From DAOUET01 sp034430155 (GTDB lineage Bacteria; Chloroflexota; Anaerolineae; Anaerolineales; UBA4823), in NCBI GenBank assembly GCA_034430155.1, contig DAOUET010000144.1, positions 1-48,106 on the forward strand: a stretch of 48,106 nucleotides of DNA, written 5' to 3'. Shown in pieces: positions 1 through 8,608 of this stretch (its first letter is position 1; each line of letters starts with the position of its first letter). The notes below the pieces were generated by a model. It was not told the DNA's origin. It worked only from the letters and a program-made list of their open reading frames with translations, and made no database searches. A program made the position numbers and the translations under genes.

Positions 1-1245
1 ACTAAAATGCTGAGCTGGCTGGATGTGCGCAGCATTAAGCAGGCAGATGCCATTTTACAGGGAGATACGCCGGGCTTTCTCTTTCAGCACACCGGAAATA
101 TTCCCACTGCCAAAGATGTGATCCCCAAGATCCTCTGGCTTAAAGAGGAGCTGCCTGAAATCTGGAAGCGCACCTACAAACTGCTGGACTGTAAAGAGTA
201 CATCGTTTACCAACTGACCGGTAAGATTGCCACCGATTGGCATGGCGCATCGGCCTACTTCTTGTTTGATCCCAATAAGAAAGCCTGGTCTCCGGAGGCC
301 TGCAACCGATTAGGAATCCCCATAGAGATGCTTCCCAACGCCTACCCATGTACGGATGTGATCGGCGAAGTGACCCCGGAAGCTGCCCAGCTTACCGACC
401 TGGCGCCGGGAACGCCGGTGGTCATCTGCGCTGGCGACGTGGCCGTGGCGCAGACTGGATCGGGAGCTAACGCTGACGGAAAAGGGCACATGTGTGTTGG
501 GACGGCTACCTGGGTGGGGATTTCCAGCAGCCAATTCCGGAACGATCCGGTTAAACCTTTTTGGGCGCTGAATCATATCGATCCACATAAGTGGATTATT
601 GCCGGTGAGATGGAAACCGGTGGTGGCGCGTTGATGTGGTTCCAAGAGACTCTTTGCCAGTTTGAAGCCCAGCAGGCTAAGATTAAAGGGATATCCATCT
701 ACGATCTGCTGAATGAAATGGTTGCCAGTGTCCAACCGGGGGCGGATAAATTGCTGTTCGCACCCTGGCTTTCTGGGGAACGATCTCCAGTGCTGGATCA
801 CTACGCCCGCGGTGCCTGGGTGGGGATCTCATTGAGCCATACCAAAGCTCATTTTGCCCGTGCCTTGATGGAGGGTGTGGCTTACCACTTACGCTGGATT
901 TGCGAAGCTTTAGAGCGCCAAAACCTACCATTTACCGCCCTCAATGCCATTGGCGGGGGCAGCGCCAGCCAGGTGTGGACGCAAATCATCAGCGATGTAA
1001 CCGGACGGCAACTACAGGTGGTTAAGAACCCCCTGGAAGCGGGCGCAAGGGGTGCTGCGCTCACAGTTGCGGTTGGGTTGGGGGTCTACCCGAGCGTAGA
1101 GGCGATTGACAGCCTGGTCGAGATCGGCCGGGTAGTTGAGCCGAGTAACCGATACCAGGCGCGATATGATGACCTGTATTACCAGTACCGGGAAATCTAC
1201 ACTGCATTAACGCCGGTGTACCGGGCTTTGTATAAGACGCGATGA
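1..1245 (+). CDS. FGGY-family carbohydrate kinase (xylulokinase-like), 5' end cut by window
   Basis: ATP-dependent phosphorylation of a pentose or other sugar in the cytoplasm. The reading frame is open from base 1, and the first visible residues (WLDVRS) fit a point roughly 80-100 residues into a normal ~500-residue FGGY kinase, so the N-terminal nucleotide-binding start lies outside the window. The C-terminal half is complete: the SGERSPV segment, the HFARALMEGVAYHLRW helix and the glycine-rich IGGGSASQVW motif are typical of FGGY_C. The stop TGA overlaps the ATG of the next gene (ATGA, 1242-1245), which suggests translational coupling. A sugar ABC permease remnant 1 kb downstream suggests this was part of a sugar uptake operon. 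The exact sugar cannot be read from the sequence. Confidence 0.88.
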   Translation, partial: TKMLSWLDVRSIKQADAILQGDTPGFLFQHTGNIPTAKDVIPKILWLKEELPEIWKRTYKLLDCKEYIVYQLTGKIATDWHGASAYFLFDPNKKAWSPEACNRLGIPIEMLPNAYPCTDVIGEVTPEAAQLTDLAPGTPVVICAGDVAVAQTGSGANADGKGHMCVGTATWVGISSSQFRNDPVKPFWALNHIDPHKWIIAGEMETGGGALMWFQETLCQFEAQQAKIKGISIYDLLNEMVASVQPGADKLLFAPWLSGERSPVLDHYARGAWVGISLSHTKAHFARALMEGVAYHLRWICEALERQNLPFTALNAIGGGSASQVWTQIISDVTGRQLQVVKNPLEAGARGAALTVAVGLGVYPSVEAIDSLVEIGRVVEPSNRYQARYDDLYYQYREIYTALTPVYRALYKTR

Positions 1246-1967
1246 AGATCATTATTGACCGGGAAGGTTTACGCCGGCGCGCCAGGCTATCTCACTCCGC
1301 AAGCTTGGGTGGGCTGCTTACCATACTGGCTAGTGTGGCGGTCTCGCTATGGAGACCAGCATGTACCACTTTGACGACAATCCTACTTTTCCTGGGTTTT
1401 TCGACCGCGGTAGTGGGCATCTACTACGCAAACCGCCTGGTCAAGAAGCCTCGACCGGAGACAGCTCTTGACCAGGCACTGATAGGTTTGAATGACCGAT
1501 ACCGCCTATATCATTACATGCTTCCCTGCGATCACGTCTTATTGATGCCGAATGGTTTGGTCGTGTTGGAGACCTGCAATCTGGAAGGGCAGTTCACTTA
1601 CCGGAATGGCAAATGGCGCCAGAAAATAACAGCCGGTCGTGCGATGCGTTTCTTTGTCGAGGAAAAATTAGGTGACCCGATTACACGCGCCCAGAACTGC
1701 GCTTAGGCCATCAAAGATCAGATGGCGAAAAACCTGCCGGAGGGGGTTAATCTACAAGTTCACCCCATGGTCGTATTTACCAACTCCGTAGTCGAATTAA
1801 ATGTAGAGAAGGCAGAGGTAGCAGTGTGCCGTCCTGACAAACTTCGTCGTAAGATCCCTAAGAACTTACCAGTACTTCCCACAGAAATTTATCAACAAAT
1901 TCGCCAGGTTTTGGATGCGACTGCGAGGCAAATGAACGCATCCGAGCAGAAATCATCGGCTGGGTAA
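1242..1967 (+). pseudogene. NERD-domain-like membrane protein, interrupted by in-frame TAG at 1704-1706
   Basis: The frame starting at 1242 runs for 154 codons to TAG (1704-1706) and then continues in the same frame to TAA at 1965-1967, about 241 residues in all. Residues ~20-65 hold two hydrophobic segments. Then comes a NERD-like stretch (HVLLMPNGLVVLET, later HPMVVFTNSVVEL after the stop), the pattern of nuclease-related domains. The usual catalytic E-x-K is degenerate here (ETCN). The codon at the stop is flanked by NCA and AIKDQM; a CAG-to-TAG change would explain it, but that is inference. Its ATG overlaps the kinase stop by 4 bases. It could be a recent nonsense mutation, a sequence error or readthrough. 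Confidence 0.65.
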
Positions 1968-2137
1968 AGAACAATCAGCTTTCGTCGGCCGATGGCGCTT
2001 ATAATGCCACTCAAAATCTGGGATCGTTAAGCAGCAATATGCTCGATATCGCGGTGATCCTGGGCAGCACCGTTGTTCTGCTGGTTATTTCCGCCTGGAT
2101 GCTGCGCCGCCAGTCGGCGGTCGGGGAGGCAATTTAG
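1937..2137 (+). pseudogene. Remnant of a membrane protein C-terminus
   Basis: A frame different from the preceding gene stays open to TAG at 2135-2137 and encodes a soluble stretch followed by one clear hydrophobic segment (MLDIAVILGSTVVLLVISAW) and a positively charged tail (MLRRQ). This is how many ABC-2-type permeases end, but there is no start codon with a ribosome binding site and no identifiable domain. I treat it as the tail of a lost gene. The identity is not established. Confidence 0.3.
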
Positions 2138-2249
2138 CAAGCAGGCAGGGCATTCAGCCGCCTGCAAAAGGGATTTAGCTGAGGTTGGCTATCGCCCCTG
2201 GGAGGGCGAAGCACAACGGTCAGAGTTTGGCAGCGGAGAAGGTCACGCT

Positions 2250-2432
2250 GGCGGGACCCTTTTTTCCGGAGGACAAGGGGGCGTGGAGAGGACCTTCCTC
2301 GGTGTGCTTCTCCTCTCGATCTTGTACAGCGTCCTGATCATGGCAGGCCTTGGCGTGGAATGGCAGATCATGCTGAGCGGGGTCATCATTATCAGTGTGG
2401 TCGGGGTGTACAGCCAGACAAGAATACGGTAG
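2250..2432 (+). pseudogene. C-terminal remnant of a ribose-type sugar ABC transporter permease
   Basis: The last ~60 residues of this frame carry the glycine-rich GGTLFSGGQG motif, a hydrophobic helix (FLGVLLLSILYSVLIMAG), a short W-Q segment and a final helix (IMLSGVIIISVVGVYS). This order is characteristic of the C-terminus of RbsC/BPD_transp_2 sugar permeases. The first ~250 residues that such a permease should have are absent, and the upstream part of the same open frame has no permease character. It is a relic. Together with the FGGY kinase 1 kb upstream it suggests a decayed sugar uptake operon. No partner ATPase or binding protein is present. Confidence 0.55.
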
Positions 2433-2540
2433 TAACCCAGGATTAAACGCTTTCTTTTTGAACGCCCGATAGAACCTGAGCGGCTTCAATAATTGGCGAA
2501 GCAGTCTTTCACGGAGTGCAAAAAACAGGGGTAACCATAC

Positions 2541-5468
2541 TTATTGTTTGCTGCAATGATCTAAACCCAATGCCTTCAGGACCCGCTCTGGAGTGGCGGG
2601 AAGTTCTCTAACCCACACCCCGGTGGCGTCATGGATGGCGCTGACCAGGGCGGGCGCCACGCCATCGATGGAGATCTCGGCCACCGATTTGGCGCCAAAA
2701 GGCCCGCTAGGTTCTACAGCCTGGACAAAAATAACATCCATCACTGGCATCTCGTCTGCTTTCAACACATGGTATGGACCAAAACGGGCATTGACCAGGC
2801 GGCCTTCCTGGTCGAAGATCATATCTTCGTAAAGCGCAAAGCCCAATGCCTGGGCCATGCCTCCCTCGACCTGTCCCGCTGCGGTTAGGGGATTGATTAC
2901 ACGCCCGCAATCGACCACCATGAGTAATCGTTCGACCGTCACGTCTCCCGTTTCTGTATCTACAATGATTTCGGCAAATTGCGCCGCAGTGGGTGGGGGG
3001 CTTTTGTAGCTCATGTGCGAGGTCGTCGCCATGATCTGGTGCTGGTCGCGCTGGTGAAGGCTGCTCAAGGCCACCTCTGCCAGGCTTACCGAACGTCCGT
3101 CCGGAGAAATAACTCGGCGGTCACGCAGGGTCAGTCCTTCCGGCTGGTCGATGCCGAGCATACCAGCCGCGTGTTCGCGGATTTGGTTGCGGATCTTGAG
3201 CGCCGCCTTGTATACTGCTCCCCCGCTGATGTAGGTCGTGCTGCTGGCATAGGCGCCTTTGTCGAAGGGCGTAAAGTCAGTGTCGGAAGAGTAAACGATC
3301 AGATCATCGACCGGAATCCCAAGCACCTCGGCAGCGATTTGAGCCAGGATGGTATCGGAACCGGTGCCGAGATCAGTCGCCCCCACCAGCAGGTTGAATG
3401 AACCATCATCATTCATCTTCAATGTCGCTGCGGCCATATCCAGTCCGGCAATGCCGCTGCCATGCATCACAACCGCCATCCCAATCCCATGCCGGAACCG
3501 ACCGCTCTGGCCTCGATTCGCCTCTCGTTTGGCGTAAAAATCGGTCGCTGCCAGGCCGGTCGTTACACATTGTTCCAAACCGCTGGACTCCAGGCGCTGT
3601 TCAAAGCCCTCCCGGCCTTCCCCCAAGGCTTTCGACAGATACATCGGCTCGCCCAACTTGAACCAGTTCGCCCGCTTGAACGGCACCACGTCCAAACCGA
3701 GTTGTTCGGCAATCTCCTCCATCAGCACCTCGATTCCGAATTGACACTGCATGGCGCCATACCCTCGGAACGCCCCCGCAGGCGGCTTGTTGGTATAGAC
3801 GGCATCACAGATGAAGCGCGAATTCGGAGCGTTGTAAAGTGTCAACCCTTTAAACCCACCGACCATCTGCACCGTGAGCGCGTGGCTGCCGTAAGCTCCA
3901 GTATCCCCTATCAAATACAGGTCTGTCGCAATCACCTGTCCATTCGTGACGCCGATTTTATATCGTAGAATATTCGGGTGCCGGCTGCGCGAGCTGGTGA
4001 ACTCCTGTGTGCGGGTATATTCCATATAAACTGGACGTTTGGTTTTTATGGTCAGCAGGGAGCAGAGATCCTCTAAGATCATTTCCTGCTTGTTGCCGAA
4101 GCCGCCCCCGATGCGCGGTTTGATCACCCGGATTTTCTTTACCGGCAGACCTACCAACGGGGCGACCATCCGGCGGATATGGAAAGGAACCTGGGTACTG
4201 GTGCGGATGACCAGGCGGTCATCCTCATCGAAATAAGTAATGCAAACGTGGGGCTCCAGATGGGCATGCTGCTGCTTGGGCGTGCGGTATTCTCCCTCAA
4301 ATGCATGCTCCGCCGAGGCAAAGGCAGCCTCTACATCCCCAACTTCTGCCTCAATGTGGTGGACGATATTGTGCTGTACGTCATAGATACCTTCGGTATC
4401 GTCTTCATCATGGATCACCGGCGCGCCATCCCGCATAGCCTGCTCAGGATCCAGTACGGCAGGAAGTATTTCATACTCGATCTCGATAAAGTACAAGGCC
4501 TTCTCGGCGATCTCGAGAGTATCTGCAGCCACCACTGCCACCCGATCACCCACATGGCGCACTTTATTTTCCAAACATACCTGATCATAGGGCAAAGGCT
4601 GCGGGTAGCTCTGTCCACCGGAGGCATATTTGATCCGTGGCAGGTCTTCATGGGTCAGGACAGCATGCACTCCCGGTAGCGCACGCGCCCGGCTGGCGTC
4701 AATGCGCTTGATCCACGCATGCGCGTGAGGGCTGGTGAGGAGCGCGCCGTAGAGCATCCCTTCCATGTGGAGGTCGGCGGTGAAGACCGGCTTTCCCTGT
4801 GCTAATTTAGAGGCGTCTACCTTCTCCTCTGGTTTTCCGACTACTTTGGTTTTTTCTATATCAGGCGGCGAGAGCACCAGTGGTGGCAGCGGGTTTCGAT
4901 CATCATCTCGCCGATAGTAGGCTTCGGGTAATTGGATCTCCTTCATGTTTACTGGCAACGTTCCTTCCGGTATGGAAATCGGCGCCAGGGTTTCGCCCCG
5001 CAGGGCTGCCGCAGCTCGCTGGACTGCTTCGACGGTTCTGACGTAGCCCGTGCAGCGGCACAATACCTCGCTCAGAGCCTCCCGGATCTGAGCTTCCGAT
5101 GGCGCCGGGTTCTTATCCAGGAGCGCTTTGGCGACCAGGATTTGCGATGGCGTGCAAAACCCGCATTGGATGGCGCCAGTCTCGACAAAAGCCTGCTGGA
5201 TGGGGTTTAAACGCCCGTTCCGGCTCATTCCCTCCACGGTGGTGATTGCCTTCCCGTCGGCTTTAACCGCCCGCATCAGACAGCTCTTCACAGGGCGTCC
5301 ATCCAGCAAAACGTTACAAACTCCACAGTCGCCCGAACCACAACCCAGCTTTACACTGAAAAAAGAGGCGCTACGCAGTGCATCCAATAAGCTTTCCTCC
5401 CTGCGGACGAGCAAAAGCCTTTCATCCCCATTGATAGTAACTTTGATCTCAGTCATATTTTCGTCCAT
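2541..5468 (-). CDS. Molybdenum hydroxylase (xanthine dehydrogenase/aldehyde oxidoreductase family), Fe-S and Mo domains fused
   Basis: Oxidises a purine, aldehyde or N-heterocycle at a molybdopterin centre. Residues 1-80 form a plant-type [2Fe-2S] domain (C43, C48, C51, C63), followed by the second [2Fe-2S] domain (C102, C105, C137, C139). From ~225 to the end lies the Mo-binding subunit, with GGGFGNK, AFRGYGAMQ and GTGSDT motifs and a C-terminal GAKSVAEIS that carries the family's catalytic Glu. At 975 residues with no FAD domain it has the layout of the aldehyde oxidoreductase (MOP) type rather than three-subunit XDH; electrons would leave through a ferredoxin or flavodoxin. An AAGGA lies 10 bases before the chosen ATG. 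It is the last gene of the minus-strand cluster, and the HypE-like gene precedes it. Substrate unknown. Confidence 0.9.
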   Translation of the reverse strand: MDENMTEIKVTINGDERLLLVRREESLLDALRSASFFSVKLGCGSGDCGVCNVLLDGRPVKSCLMRAVKADGKAITTVEGMSRNGRLNPIQQAFVETGAIQCGFCTPSQILVAKALLDKNPAPSEAQIREALSEVLCRCTGYVRTVEAVQRAAAALRGETLAPISIPEGTLPVNMKEIQLPEAYYRRDDDRNPLPPLVLSPPDIEKTKVVGKPEEKVDASKLAQGKPVFTADLHMEGMLYGALLTSPHAHAWIKRIDASRARALPGVHAVLTHEDLPRIKYASGGQSYPQPLPYDQVCLENKVRHVGDRVAVVAADTLEIAEKALYFIEIEYEILPAVLDPEQAMRDGAPVIHDEDDTEGIYDVQHNIVHHIEAEVGDVEAAFASAEHAFEGEYRTPKQQHAHLEPHVCITYFDEDDRLVIRTSTQVPFHIRRMVAPLVGLPVKKIRVIKPRIGGGFGNKQEMILEDLCSLLTIKTKRPVYMEYTRTQEFTSSRSRHPNILRYKIGVTNGQVIATDLYLIGDTGAYGSHALTVQMVGGFKGLTLYNAPNSRFICDAVYTNKPPAGAFRGYGAMQCQFGIEVLMEEIAEQLGLDVVPFKRANWFKLGEPMYLSKALGEGREGFEQRLESSGLEQCVTTGLAATDFYAKREANRGQSGRFRHGIGMAVVMHGSGIAGLDMAAATLKMNDDGSFNLLVGATDLGTGSDTILAQIAAEVLGIPVDDLIVYSSDTDFTPFDKGAYASSTTYISGGAVYKAALKIRNQIREHAAGMLGIDQPEGLTLRDRRVISPDGRSVSLAEVALSSLHQRDQHQIMATTSHMSYKSPPPTAAQFAEIIVDTETGDVTVERLLMVVDCGRVINPLTAAGQVEGGMAQALGFALYEDMIFDQEGRLVNARFGPYHVLKADEMPVMDVIFVQAVEPSGPFGAKSVAEISIDGVAPALVSAIHDATGVWVRELPATPERVLKALGLDHCSKQ

Positions 5469-5554
5469 TTTAGTGAGTTCCTTGTATGCGTGTTTTATGA
5501 GTTCAGTGGGTCACGATGCTCGCCAATGCTCGATTGCAAAACTCTCAACGCAGA

Positions 5555-6563
5555 TTAGCTAACGCGAGGGTAAAGTGTCCACATACGGGCCAATTCATCC
5601 TCCTCGCAGCGAATTTCGCGGTAGTTGATCTTCTCTCCATCTCTATGAAGGTTAACCCCTTTACCCTGGACAACCCGGCTTAAATTGGCGAAGGGCACAC
5701 CCAGCTCTCCCAGTGCCCGGGCTGGACCTTCCATCCCTTCGCTGGGGACTGTTGCAACCAGTGTTCCCGATGAGATCATCCTCAATGGATCGAACCGGAA
5801 CGCCTCGGCAAAACGTGCAACCACTGGTGGAATAGGGATTCGTGAAAAGTCCACCTCAATGCCCGCTTCTGAAAGGTAGGCAATTTCCAGCAATGTCTCC
5901 AGCAGCCCGCCCCGCGTCACGTCGTGCATGCTCATCACTCCCTGCCTGGCCAACGCCAGGGCTTCCGGAACGACGCTGATTTCGCTCAGCAGGTGGCATG
6001 CTTCAGACAGGTCATGAGCGCTCAATTCCAGATTCATAGCAACATCGGCAAAGTCCAGGGCCAGGATGGCGGTTCCCTCCAGGCTGACGCCCTTAGTAAC
6101 CAGGACGTGGTAACCTGGATGCGCGCCGCCGCTGCGGATCGGCTGGCGTCCGCCAGTGGTCGCCAAAGCAGTTACAGCCACCAAAGGCCTGGAAATGCCC
6201 GAGGAGTATCCGGTATGGCCGCCAATGATACTGGCGCTCAGCTCCTGCGCCGCGCGGCTGGCGTCCTGCATGATTTGCCCCAGAAGTTGCACATCTCCCA
6301 TACCGGGCACCAGCACCAGCAGGAGTAGACAGCGCGGCCTGGCGCCACTCGTGGCAACATCGTTGCAGGTTACGTGAACCGCCAGCCAGCCTGTTTTCAA
6401 TCGCGCCGACAATGGGATCCACATGGGAGACCAGGATGTCTCCCCCAACCCGCGTCAAGGCCACATCCTCGCCAAACGCGGATCCCAAGATGATATCCGG
6501 ATCGCGTGTTCGAGTGAAAGGGTAGACGTATTGATTCAAGACATCCAACGAAAACTTAGACAT
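5555..6563 (-). pseudogene. HypE-like AIR synthase family protein, frameshifted near 6391-6393
   Basis: AIR-synthase fold proteins (PurM, HypE, SelD, ThiL) are ATP-dependent enzymes of cofactor or purine synthesis; this one is closest in feel to HypE-like maturation proteins. The N-terminal part (MSKFSL at 6563, GSAFGEDVALTRV, SHVDPIVGAIEN) is in one frame. The continuation (GWLAVHVTCNDVATSGARPR, IIGGHTGYSSG, VMSMHDVTRGG) is in another. The switch occurs between AAC (6393-6395) and GGC (6389-6391), with one surplus base or two missing ones. Both halves match the family, so this was one ~335-residue gene. Ten bases separate it from the upstream ferritin-like gene. Either a real frameshift mutation or a sequence error. 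Confidence 0.75.
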
Positions 6564-6573
6564 ATGGCACGCT

Positions 6574-7005
6574 TTAAATTTCAACGCCCAGTGCAGTACG
6601 AATGAAGTAACCAAGGATAAAGCTGAATGATGCCACGCCCAGGCTCAGGGCGGCTATCTCGAAGAACCGTTCCCGAAAGGGCTCGTCTTTGGCCACCGAG
6701 ATGTAATAATTAAAGAAAGCGATGATCAGAACCGCAGCCGCCAGCGCAAGTGTAAGACAGATGTAGTAGTTCTCCAGGATCAGGTAGTAAAACCACAATC
6801 CAAACCGGTTCGGCTTGACTTCCTGGTGCATGTACGCTTTCCAAAGGGTATAGTGCTTGAGTTCGTCCTCGGCGATCTTCTCCAGGATCTCCCGGTTCTC
6901 GGGCGATTTGATCGTCTTTGCCAGCCGCTTGTAGATGTGGTGCTCGGTAATTTCATTCCGCTGAAAGACCAGCAGATGTTGGCGTAAATCCGCGCTAAGT
7001 TCCAT
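6574..7005 (-). CDS. Shortened ferritin-like/VIT1-CCC1 membrane protein
   Basis: Residues 1-~65 are helical with the ferritin/rubrerythrin pattern (FQRNEITEHHIYKRLA, then EDELKHYTLWK, giving E-x2-H ligand candidates). From ~75 the protein has hydrophobic helices and the segment FFNYYISVAKDEPFRERFFE, then a final helix ending GVEI. From memory of the family, that tail is the C-terminus of the ~290-residue proteins that join an N-terminal rubrerythrin domain to a VIT1/CCC1 iron/manganese transporter core. Here the second half of the ferritin domain and the transporter core appear to be missing, while frame and both ends are kept. A good AGGAGG precedes the ATG. Likely an in-frame deletion product; function uncertain. 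Confidence 0.7.
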   Translation of the reverse strand: MELSADLRQHLLVFQRNEITEHHIYKRLAKTIKSPENREILEKIAEDELKHYTLWKAYMHQEVKPNRFGLWFYYLILENYYICLTLALAAAVLIIAFFNYYISVAKDEPFRERFFEIAALSLGVASFSFILGYFIRTALGVEI

Positions 7006-7047
7006 CGACCACCTCCTAAAAATTTGGAATAAAGCCTTCTTTAGCCT

Positions 7048-8058
7048 TCAACCAGCCCAGACACCTGCAACCGGCGTTCCGCAGGCGGGACAAGCTCCTT
7101 CACGAATGTGGTTTTCGGCGATCCAGTAGCCCTCCCGCCTGATCAAGATTCGCCCACAGTGGTGGCAGATGGTATTCGACTCTTCAGCCACGTTGCCCAG
7201 GTAGACGTAGCGAAGACCCTCTTCCAGGCCGATTTCCCGGGCTTTATGCAAGGTCTCGATGGGCGTCGGCGGACGATCAGTCATCTTATAACCGGGGAAA
7301 AAGCGGCTGATGTGCCAGGGGGTATCCGCCCCCAACTCCCGGGCGATAAAACGGGCAGCATCGCGCAACTCGGCAGGATCATCGTTCAGGTCCGGGATGA
7401 CCAGCGTGGTGACTTCAAGCCAGATGCCCAGCCGCTTCATGAGCTTCAAATTGTCCAATACCGGCTGCAATCCCGCCCCAACGTAGCGGAGATAGGTCTC
7501 TTTGCGAAAGGCTTTCAAGTCGACGTTGGCGGCGTCCAGGTAGGGGTGGAAGCTCTCCAGCATCGCTTTGCTCATGTAACCGTTGGTCACGAAGATATTG
7601 GCGAGACCATCCAGACTCGCCAAGAGAGCAATGTGGTAAGCATACTCGAAGAAGACGGTTGGTTCGGTGTAAGTGTAGGAGATATTGCGGCAGCCGGTTT
7701 CCAATGTGCGGGCGACGATTTGTTCGGGGCTTGCTTCCCGGCCGGCGATCAGGTCCCGCTCACGCGGCATCTGCGAGATCTGCCAGTTCTGGCACCATTG
7801 GCAGCGGAAGTTGCAGCCCGGCGTGGCAATCGAATAGGCTAACGATCCGGGGTAGAAATGATAGAGCGGTTTCTTCTCCACCGGGTCCACATTCTGACTG
7901 ATGGTGCGGCCATAGACCAATGTATAGAGAAACCCCCTCCGATTTTCGCGCACCCGGCAGACGCCTTTCTTACCCTCCGAGATCACGCAATGATGCGCGC
8001 ACAGGTGGCATCGGACGCGAGTGCCGGCTATCTTTTCATAAAGCATCGCCTCATGCAT
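7048..8058 (-). CDS. amrS: AmmeMemoRadiSam-type radical SAM protein (PflA-like)
   Basis: Radical SAM enzyme of the family that resembles pyruvate formate-lyase activases. It has the cluster motif CNFRCQWC (C82, C86, C89), an N-terminal Cys-rich region (CHLCAHHC), the GVCRVR segment and a C-terminal zinc-ribbon-like CHHC...CPAC pair. I place the start at 8058 because AAGGGATGG lies just upstream of that ATG; the longer frame to 8094 has no ribosome binding site. The usual partners AMMECR1 and MEMO1 are not seen in the window, so the name rests on sequence type only. It sits between the ferritin/VIT1-like gene and the cNMP-binding gene, all on the minus strand. Target unknown. Confidence 0.88.
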   Translation of the reverse strand: MHEAMLYEKIAGTRVRCHLCAHHCVISEGKKGVCRVRENRRGFLYTLVYGRTISQNVDPVEKKPLYHFYPGSLAYSIATPGCNFRCQWCQNWQISQMPRERDLIAGREASPEQIVARTLETGCRNISYTYTEPTVFFEYAYHIALLASLDGLANIFVTNGYMSKAMLESFHPYLDAANVDLKAFRKETYLRYVGAGLQPVLDNLKLMKRLGIWLEVTTLVIPDLNDDPAELRDAARFIARELGADTPWHISRFFPGYKMTDRPPTPIETLHKAREIGLEEGLRYVYLGNVAEESNTICHHCGRILIRREGYWIAENHIREGACPACGTPVAGVWAG

Positions 8059-8126
8059 TCGACCATCCCTTAGAAACGGCCAGCGAGGAAACAATTTATA
8101 AGGAACTATCGCAGAGTCAGCCTTTT

Positions 8127-8564
8127 CTATAACAACGATCGCAAGGTTGCAATCCGACTCAGCATAGCAAGCATCAAGCGGGTCAATATGGATTTTGCCA
8201 GCTGGCCATCTTGTTGGAACAGCTCGCCCAATTTGATGGCGTCGATAGCAAGCAGGGTTTCCTCCGTTATGCTTCGCACGGTGGTCGAGTATCTATAAGG
8301 CGGGGCCAGCGCCCGGGTGCCCAGAACCTCACCAACGCTAACCCATTCCCTACAAGCCATTGCATCTCCACTTGCTGTATACAGGATCTAGATCTCACCT
8401 CGTGGTAACACAAAAATCGCCTTTCCAGGTTCCCCTTCCCTGAAAAACGTCTGTCCAGGGAAGACGGGCATTTCCGAGCACAAGTTCGCCACTTTATCCA
8501 ATTGGTCTTCGGTTAGGTTGCTGAAAAGCGAAAGACCTCGCAGTAACGCTCCATCTACGGCCAT
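8127..8564 (-). pseudogene. Single-domain cyclic-nucleotide-binding (Crp-like) protein with in-frame TAG at 8388-8390
   Basis: ATG at 8564 follows AAGGAG with 7-8 bases spacing. The N-terminal 58 codons read as a cNMP-binding domain start (LLRGLSLFSNLTEDQLDKVA, FREGEPGKAIFVLPRGEI). Codon 59 is TAG, and the same frame then continues (ILYTASGD, VSVGEVLGTRAL, TTVRSITEETLLAID) to a second TAG at 8127-8129, about 145 residues in total, a normal length for a stand-alone cNMP domain. No DNA-binding helix-turn-helix is present, so it would be a sensor module rather than a Crp regulator. Apart from codon 59 nothing is damaged. It lies between the ATP-NAD kinase family gene and the radical SAM gene. 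Confidence 0.7.
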
Positions 8565-8608
8565 TATCTCTCTCCTTCATTATTTTCCCATATATTAAAT
8601 GTCCTCTC

